From assembly GCA_019321725.1 (NCBI GenBank), contig CM033110.1:11029278-11093277 (forward strand): DNA of 64,000 bases. Reading direction: 5' to 3'. Positions 57,645-64,000 of this stretch are shown one piece after another. How positions within the stretch are numbered: position 1 is the first letter of the stretch; the number at the start of each line of letters is the position of its first letter. The notes beneath the pieces were generated by a model. That model made no database searches. It had not been told where the DNA came from and worked only from the letters and a program-made list of their open reading frames with translations. The position numbers were made by a program, and so were the translations under genes. This DNA comes from Paulownia fortunei. Its lineage: Eukaryota; Streptophyta; Magnoliopsida; Lamiales; Paulowniaceae.

Positions 57645-59500
57645 TATAGATAACTACAAAGTTACCATTACGTTTTGATATTTTTAATCTTTTTTGTTCT
57701 TTTTTTTTCTCTTCTCTCTCGGTTTCTCTCCTTTTTTCTTTTATATCTCTTTTTCTATTTTGCTTTTTTAGTCTTCCATTTTATCTCCTCTTTTTTTTCA
57801 TCAATTTTTAATGTTTCTCTATTCTTCTTCTATTTTTTTTTTTCCATATTTTTTCTTTGCCCTCCCTTTCTCCTATTTTTTCTCTTTTCTTCTTTAGTTT
57901 CTTTTTCTATTCACCCCATTTTCTATCTTTTTCCTATTTTCTTTCTTATTCTGTTTCCCCTCTTTTTTTCTCAATTTTTTTCTCTCTTTTCCTATTTTGC
58001 TCTTTCTTCTTCTTTTTTTCCTTTCCATTTTTTCATTTTCTCTCTTTTCCTATTTTTCTTTTCTCTTCTTCCATTTTCCCTCTTTTTCCTATTTTCCTTT
58101 TTCTTCTTCTATTTTTTGTCTCTTCTTTTTTCTTTATTTTTTTTGTTTTTGTTTATCTTTTTTTCCAATTTTTCACTTTTCTTTTTCTTTACTCTGCCCT
58201 TTTCCCATTTTTTTTCATTTTCTCACTTTGTCCTTTTTTTTTCTCTTTCTTTTCTTTTTTTCCTTCCATCTCCTTTTTTCTTTTTCTGCTTATCTTATTT
58301 TTTCTCTACTTTTCCGATTTGTCTCTTTTTTTTCCATCTTTTCATATTTCTTTCTTCTTTGCTCTATTTTTGTTGAATTTTCCTCTTTTCTCTTTCACTT
58401 CACCTTGTCACCCATCCACTTTGCCACCGCACCAACTCTTCTAAGGTATTTTTGAGCAATATTATATTTGGTGTATATTTCTCATTCTCAACTTTGATAC
58501 AAAATAGGAAATTTAAACATGAGTTTTACAAAATTATCATTTTCGAAAAGATAAAAAAAGAGCTCTATTTTAGAAACTCAGTAATTTTTGAATTCAGCAA
58601 ATCCAAAGATATAGTGCTGAAATTAATTAACTTATACACTACTCGCTAAGGTTTAAAAATTGCCTCTAAAATTTCACAAAATAATTTTTTTTGATTTGCA
58701 AATTTTTTGCGTGAATTTTATAAAAAAATTATTTTAATGCATATACAACTAATTTTTTTAAAATAAAGTCTCATTTGCCTGAAAAAGAAATTGATCAACT
58801 TACCAAATTTATATACTTTTGCTATTGTATTCTTAAAAATGATAAATATTCACTTTTTTATGTTGTTCGGGAAAGAGTTAGGAAGCTTAGTAAAGGTGGA
58901 GGCCAGTCTTGTGAGGCAAATGAAAGGAGAAAATCTGGGAGAAAAATGAAAAAAAAAAAACAAACAATAAATAAAAAACCCTAAAAAGAAAGAAAGTAAA
59001 AGAGGACAAAAATGATGAGAAAAGAAAAGAGAAAACAAAGAAGCAAATGAAAGAGGACAAGAATAAATAGAAAAAATAGAAAAAAGAAAAAAATATGGAA
59101 AAAAGGGAAAGAAATGAAAAAGAGAAAAAGAGAAGAAAAGAAGAAAAGAAAGAAATGAGAGAGAGAGAGAGAGAGAGAGAAGTCACAAAAAAAAGGAAAA
59201 AATGTAGAAAAGGTTAGAGAAAAAAAAGAAATGGAAGAAGAAAAGAGAAAAATAGGAAAAGAAAAATAAAGAACAACAATAGAATAAATAAAAAAAGAAA
59301 CAATAGAAGAAAAGATTAAAAAGAGAGAGAAATGAGAGATAAATCGGAAGAAGAAAAAATATAAATAGGAAAAAGAGATATAAAGAACATAGTGGATAAA
59401 TAAAGAGAAAAGAAAAGGACAAAAAGAATGAAAAGATTAAAATTTACATGCTTTATATAAGATTACTAAAACACTAATACAATAACTTCAAAGTTATTAA
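57645..59500. mobile_element. putative fold-back element with pyrimidine and purine arms
   Basis: Left arm (57,645-58,440) is an almost pure C/T tract of about 760 bp on the plus strand; right arm (58,880-59,500) is an almost pure A/G tract. Outside the tracts the ends are inverted copies of each other: GATAACTACAAAGTTACC-type at 57,646 against CAATAACTTCAAAGTTATT at 59,478. The inner edges (CTCTTTCACTTCACCTTG.. at 58,390; GAGGCAAATGAAAGGAG.. at 58,915) also correspond. An AT-rich spacer of about 440 bp separates the arms. Long open frames in the arms are composition artefacts. No target duplication was identified. Confidence 0.55.
59157..59180 (+). repeat. (GA)12 microsatellite
   Basis: A perfect 24-bp GA run within the purine-rich arm. 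Confidence 0.95.
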
Positions 59501-60368
59501 TTTTTTAAGCTCCAATCATGAGGTGAACAATAATTCAGTAGCACATGATACTAATAGTAAAAATTTTATAAAAAATAATAAACTTATTATCCACCAAGGC
59601 TTGTACATCACAAAGTTTTCTTAAAATTGATTCGCTTCCTCCACCAGGATGCTTGAGGATGTGAGTAGCGTCGGTCTCCCAGGTTACAACGACGATGAGT
59701 AGTCAATAAGCACCAAAACTACTACTCTAATTGAACTTGCAGCCGTTTTTGAACTCTTCACTCTACAATTAGTAGAGAGCTAGAACTAGTAACTAAAACT
59801 CTAAGCATTCATTTCGAATTTTTCGTGTAAAAAAAAAGATAGGATTCCTGATTATTCAGACCTTAGTTAAGGCAAGATAACTAGAGAGAAAATGATATAG
59901 AGAGAGAAATGAAGAAAAAGTTCTAAGCTTTTTCGGTGTATTGAATAAGGAGTTCTCCTTTTATAGTGGCATATAGGATGGGAAAAGAATGCTTTTAATA
60001 TGAACGTTTTTGGTTGTTACGCATTCAATATGAACGTTTCTGGCCTTTACTTATAATGTAAATGTGTTTGGTTGTTACACATTCAATGTAAATGTTTCTG
60101 GCTGTTATATAGTCTTAAAACTGAGTTATTACATTGTTATAACATATAAAAGAGTTGCCAATGCCAGCAAGCCAAACATTTGTGGCTTTTAATTTTACCA
60201 ATTTTAAAGACTAAACAACCATGCACATTCACATGCACGTAACTGACTAGATTGAAACTTATGGATATAAAATAAATTGTTAATTAAAAATAATTAAGTT
60301 ACTTGACTCAAGCTTCTCCCACCAATGTGAGACTCAAGCTTCTTTCTTTATTTATCTAATTCCAACAG
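59501..60368 (-). repeat. LTR of a Tork/Angela-like copia (-)
   Basis: The minus strand starts TGTTGGAATTAG at 60,368 next to copia RNase H and contains a TATAAAAGGAGAAC box at about 59,953-59,966. Tandem-like GAACGTTT..GGTTGTTA units lie at 60,000-60,110. The inner end of the LTR is uncertain; about 59,500 is a guess. Confidence 0.55.
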
Positions 60369-61031
60369 TGCATATTTGAGACACATCTGGGCACCATTTC
60401 AAGCATGAGAATATATGAAAAGAATTCACCATGACTTTTTGCCCCACTCAAAAACTAGCTCCAAAATGGTTCATAACATATTTGGGCTTTCATACACATG
60501 AGGTCTCAAGTAGATTGACTATTGTAATGTATACATATTGGCAGAACAGGCTTAGGCCAATTTGGAATATTTTCTAAGAAATGGCGTAGCCATTCAACCT
60601 CTTGACCGCACTTATCTAAAGCTATAAACTCTGATTTCATCATGGATTGGGCTATAACCATTTGTTTTGAAGATTTCCAAGATGCAACTACTCCAGCAAG
60701 TGTGAACACATATCCACTAGTAGATTATAAGTCCTTTACATTAGATATCTCTTACAGTGTAGTCCATAGTAAATTGTAAGTACCTAGGTATTTTCACAAT
60801 CTCTTTCCAGTACTCAGCATTTGGATTACTTGTGTATCTACTCAGTCTGTTAACTATGTAGGCTATATCTTGCCTTATACAACTCATTAAGTACATCAAA
60901 CTACCTATCACTCTTGAGTATTTTACTTGGGAAACACTCTCACCTTTATTCTTACAAAGGTGTTGCCTTATGTCTATCAGAGTTCTAAACACTCCAGAAT
61001 TATCTTTGTTGAATTTTTTAAAAATTTTGTC
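60369..61031 (-). pseudogene. copia RT C-terminus and RNase H remnant (element G)
   Basis: On the minus strand, next to the assembly gap: [20 protein letters not shown] (from 61,031), [20 protein letters not shown] and [20 protein letters not shown], the RT/RNase H connection. After a stop the frame 60,709-60,506 has [20 protein letters not shown] and [20 protein letters not shown], the RNase H start. The distal RNase H is lost and a short tail runs to the LTR start. The motif style is Tork/Angela-like. Stops are present; the 5' portion falls in the gap. Confidence 0.85.
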
Positions 61032-61131
61032 NNNNNNNNNNNNNNNNNNNNNNNNNNNNNNNNNNNNNNNNNNNNNNNNNNNNNNNNNNNNNNNNNNNNN
61101 NNNNNNNNNNNNNNNNNNNNNNNNNNNNNNN
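61032..61131. other. assembly gap, 100 N
   Basis: Exactly 100 N, the conventional length for a gap of unknown size. Sequence on the two sides belongs to different elements. Confidence 0.99.
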
Positions 61132-61210
61132 TCCCTGTGGATCGATCTCGGACTCACGAGAAATTTATTACTTACTACAACCTGCACTTGGGTTTGCAAC
61201 CTTAAAGTTG
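61132..61210 (+). repeat. short Athila/Tat-like LTR-end motif
   Basis: CCCTGTGGATCGATCTCGGA with following ATTACTTACTACAACCTGCA resembles the end of plant Athila/Tat LTRs. It is truncated by the gap and by LTR-C. Confidence 0.45.
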
Positions 61211-61495
61211 TAGCATTTACGCCAATATCTATAGAGCGAAACATCCTCCTCATGCGAGCATGTATTATATGCGCGAGTCTATTGACAATTTGATTTCCCA
61301 TCTCAAAACACCCTCAACTCGAAACTTATTAAAACCAAAGTCATAGAGGTATTTCCATTATCACCATTAAATGCGTGATCATGCCCTATAGCTAAGTTTG
61401 GTATATGAATTTTATCTAATAATAAGATGCAATTAAAGATAAAGAAATTTACTTATTTTAATAATATAATTTAAAAAAGATTATTTTTATAAATA
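61211..61495 (-). repeat. LTR-C 5' part (-)
   Basis: The minus strand follows the first 280 bp of LTR-C: ACATCCTCCTCATGCGAGCA block, CATAGCTAAGTTTGGT block and ATGCAATTAAAGATAAAGAA block, toward the LTR start at about 61,495. Confidence 0.7.
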
Positions 61496-63250
61496 CAAAA
61501 GTATAAAAGATGCTCAATCTAATTAGCATATGAGGAACTATTCTATCAAATTTAAGGAATACAAAATCAACTCTTAAAGGAGATGAAGGGGACGGTTGTT
61601 TTGAGTAGGGATCGCATTGTTTGTAGAAAGGTTTTGAAAGAAGAAAATAGAAACAATTCAGCAAAAATTCAGCCCAAATTATCTTAAAACCGTGTGGTAT
61701 AGGAGGCTTTTTATAGCCCTCAATGCCCCATCTCAATGGGACTCCAATCTCTTGTTTATCTTCACCTCTTTAAGGCATTGTCACTTTTATGGATGGTATC
61801 CAATACTAATTCAACTATCTTAAATTTTTCTTCATCTAGATTTCAATTTTTTCATCATCCAATTCCTATTGAGCCTTAATCCCATCACACTCATACTAAT
61901 GGACATAGGCTTAATATAAATTAGGCTCATTTCATTGATTCAAATAATTAAGTTAATTAATTAATTCATATGAATTAATTAAGACTCACTAAATTAACTA
62001 ATTTTATCAATTAATTAATATGCAAATTAATTTTCCATAATCTTATTAGGTCAAATTCATTGATCACATTGATTAATTAAATTGATCCAACACTTGAATT
62101 AACTGAAGCGCATTAAATTAATTAATCAAATTAATAATTCACATTAATTAATTTACATAATCCAACAATTAAATTCTTTTTCTTAACAAGAAATAGACTT
62201 GTCTAAGTTAGTGTGCAACCCTCTTAGGTTTATAACAAGTTAGTATTGGGCTCACAACTTTTATGATTTAATTGAATAGTTAAAATTATTATGATTAATT
62301 AATCTAATTAAATTAATCCTCCTATAATTAACCTTTTAATTCTAAAAATCCCTCAATCATGGTTAATGTTTAGCAATATGCTGTTAAAACCTAAATATAG
62401 GTGAAGAAGCAAATATTTTCAATTACGAATACTATGCAAGTACATTTATTCCATCAACTAATCTCTTTATTAAGCATAGGGTATGGATGACTAGTGAAAT
62501 CCAAATACGTTAATAGCTATATGCTAATTCCTAGTTACATGAATCAACAAAGAAATAAGAAAAACTTTTTTTCTAATTTTTATCCAACTTTGGCCAAGTC
62601 CTTGCTATTCAAGAACTATGTAAAACATAGGAGATTCATCTAAATTGGTAATAGATTAATTATTGGTCACTTATTAACCTCTATAACAAATTAAATTACA
62701 CTCAGAATGTTCCCCATATGATTATCCTGTAATCTAAGAATTAATCGATGCACAATCACCTATGCACAAAATTACCATTATGGCTCAAGTCTAAGGATTG
62801 ACTCTTGCACTTTCTTAATGTAGAAATTCTATATTCAACAACATCTTAGTTTCTATTAAGAATTTATCAGCAAGAATGTTAAGTGTACTTATTCTCTAAC
62901 AAAAACATTCACATACATGCACTAGTGTCTTTACACCAATGTTCATAAAAAGAGACATCCTCCTTTCAACTGTGCATCTTATGTGCAATTCTTGTTGAAT
63001 TATTGATGTTCCATCTCAATATTCTCAATTTGAAAAGATTTAAGACCAAAAAGTCAGAGTCATATTTCTTGGTAACCATTGTACGGGGACCATGCTCTAT
63101 ATCAAGTATAGTCTAGGACTTTATCTACATATAAATAAAACAAATAAAGAAGATTTTTTTTTATTATTAAAATTGATTGAAAAAGAAAATTCTTATAAGA
63201 GTATAAAATGGTCAATTTAATTAACTCGTCGGACACAATGATAACATCTA
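61496..63250 (-). repeat. diverged LTR-C relative (-)
   Basis: The 5' half (62,360-63,250) aligns in patches with LTR-C, including the CCATAGAC/CATGCTCTATATC, ACATCCTCCTTTCAACT and TTGGTCACTTATTAACCTC blocks. The LTR start lies near the TCGGACACAATG at 63,230-63,241. The 3' half carries the family's AATTAATT-rich core (61,930-62,350) but is otherwise more diverged. No internal region was recognised. Confidence 0.6.
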
Positions 63251-63420
63251 CGATTTAGAACAAAATAGATTAAAGTCATAGAGTGATATTTCAATAGCTA
63301 CCTCGAGATTTAATCTAAATTTAATCAATTAGAAATAAAGATAATTTATGTTGAATGATATTGTTTATTACAAGAGCAAAAAATCGGACAATCCAATTAG
63401 CTTGTTGGCACACTCTTTAA
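63251..63420 (-). repeat. second LTR-C-like start fragment (-)
   Basis: A further fragment resembling the first 150 bp of LTR-C follows directly, ending at TTGGCACACTCTTTAACAC. Weak similarity. Confidence 0.4.
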
Positions 63421-64000
63421 CACTTAAAATTAAGGAGTTAACTATAAGATAATTAATTAAATAGAAAATTAATCAAGGTAATTTTAATTTTTAAATAATA
63501 TCAAAAGAGTTGGGGGCTACTACTAGGTTAGGTTACTGGTGAAAATTTTGAACAAGTCCATTTCATGCTAAGGCAATTATTCTAGAGTTGGATTAAATAA
63601 ATTAGTTAATTGGTCTCAATTAATTTAAGAGTTAAATTAATTTAATTAATTCTACATAATGAGATTATGAAAGTCCAATTAAAATAATTATTGGATTAAT
63701 TAATTAATAAAATGAGCGTTTAATTAATTCAAGTACTACATTAATTTAATTAGTTGATGGGAATAATTAAACTGACTTTTAATTTATTTTAAATTTAGAT
63801 CCGTCCAGATGGGTTTAATTGAATTAATCAAGGTCAACAAACTGTACATGGAATATCGAAGCCTTAATAGTAGAATTGAAGAACTCAAAAATAAAATGTT
63901 CATACACGAAGGTGTTCGTGTTATTACTTCTTAAACCTCACATAATAATCCTTAAAATAGAATTAACAAATAAAAGTTTGCATGATTTTAATTTTGTGTG
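63421..64000. other. AT-rich, AATTAATT-rich sequence
   Basis: No gene is seen. Dense AATTAATT palindromes at 63,590-63,790 recall the LTR-C core, possibly in plus orientation, but no boundary can be read. Confidence 0.35.

Noticed and set aside
57675..58455. Long open frames (233, 195 and 152 codons) rich in Phe, Ser and Leu
   Set aside because: They are three overlapping frames of a C/T-only tract; stops are rare in such composition, so openness carries no coding information.
58850..59422. Minus-strand Phe/Ser-rich frames
   Set aside because: Same effect in the purine-rich tract read on the opposite strand.

Overview
The window is repeat-dense plant DNA, almost certainly from a dicot. It is strongly AT-rich. 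Nearly everything recognisable is a degraded transposable element: chromodomain-type and Athila/Tat-type Ty3/gypsy, Ty1/copia, CACTA, and a LINE remnant. Two primer-binding sites read TGGTATCAGAGC, complementary to the plant initiator Met-tRNA. I found no intact host gene, no tRNA or rRNA gene and no CRISPR array. One short open stretch (52,948-53,142) has a composition that could be a host exon fragment, but I cannot identify it.

Four LTR families build most of the window; the names are mine. LTR-A (gypsy, about 2.4-2.9 kb, TGTGATACCCG...GTTACA) flanks an element at 10,743-18,821, forms a solo LTR at 20,749-23,613 and leaves a fragment at 51,051-52,120. LTR-B (gypsy, about 2.2 kb, TGTAATGCCC...GGTGTTACA) occurs at 19,788-24,831, 26,265-26,843, 32,771-34,185, 39,357-41,988 and 46,934-49,211, with gag-pol remnants beside the copies. 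LTR-C (copia, about 2.17 kb, TGTTAGAG...CCCAACA) occurs at 8,206-10,008, 28,959-31,129 and 42,872-45,044 and as many fragments in both orientations. LTR-F is a short LTR bounding a separate copia element at 53,377-57,387.

Layout. 0-5 kb: Athila/Tat-type gypsy remnants, with a CACTA transposon end at 2,750-3,639. 5-20 kb: minus-strand copia (RT, RNase H, LTR, gag, RT), split by the gypsy-A element. 20-27 kb: an LTR-B copy carrying a solo LTR-A, then an oppositely oriented LTR-B pol fragment. 27-32 kb: an unassigned stretch, a LINE RNase H remnant and LTR-C with its PBS and leader. 32-42 kb: a 5' LTR-B with gag (+) joined to a minus-strand gypsy-B pol-gag-LTR. 42-46 kb: LTR-C and copia RT-RNase H (-). 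46-52 kb: Athila gag (+) cut by an LTR-B with pol (-), then an LTR-A fragment. 53-57 kb: copia F (-). 57.6-59.5 kb: a large pyrimidine/purine inverted repeat. 59.5-61 kb: another copia end (-), then a 100-N assembly gap. 61-64 kb: LTR-C relatives.

The most informative observations concern history rather than a functioning gene system. Two insertions have perfect 5-bp target duplications (CATAC, TAATA), and for each a related unoccupied site is present elsewhere in the window. A third insertion has its two AAGTC duplications about 13 kb apart in inverted orientation, which points to a local inversion with breakpoints at LTR-B termini. The gypsy-A element has nearly identical LTRs around thoroughly decayed coding sequence, suggesting it was mobilised in trans. 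All boundaries were read by eye; positions given without base-level motifs may be off by tens of bases.
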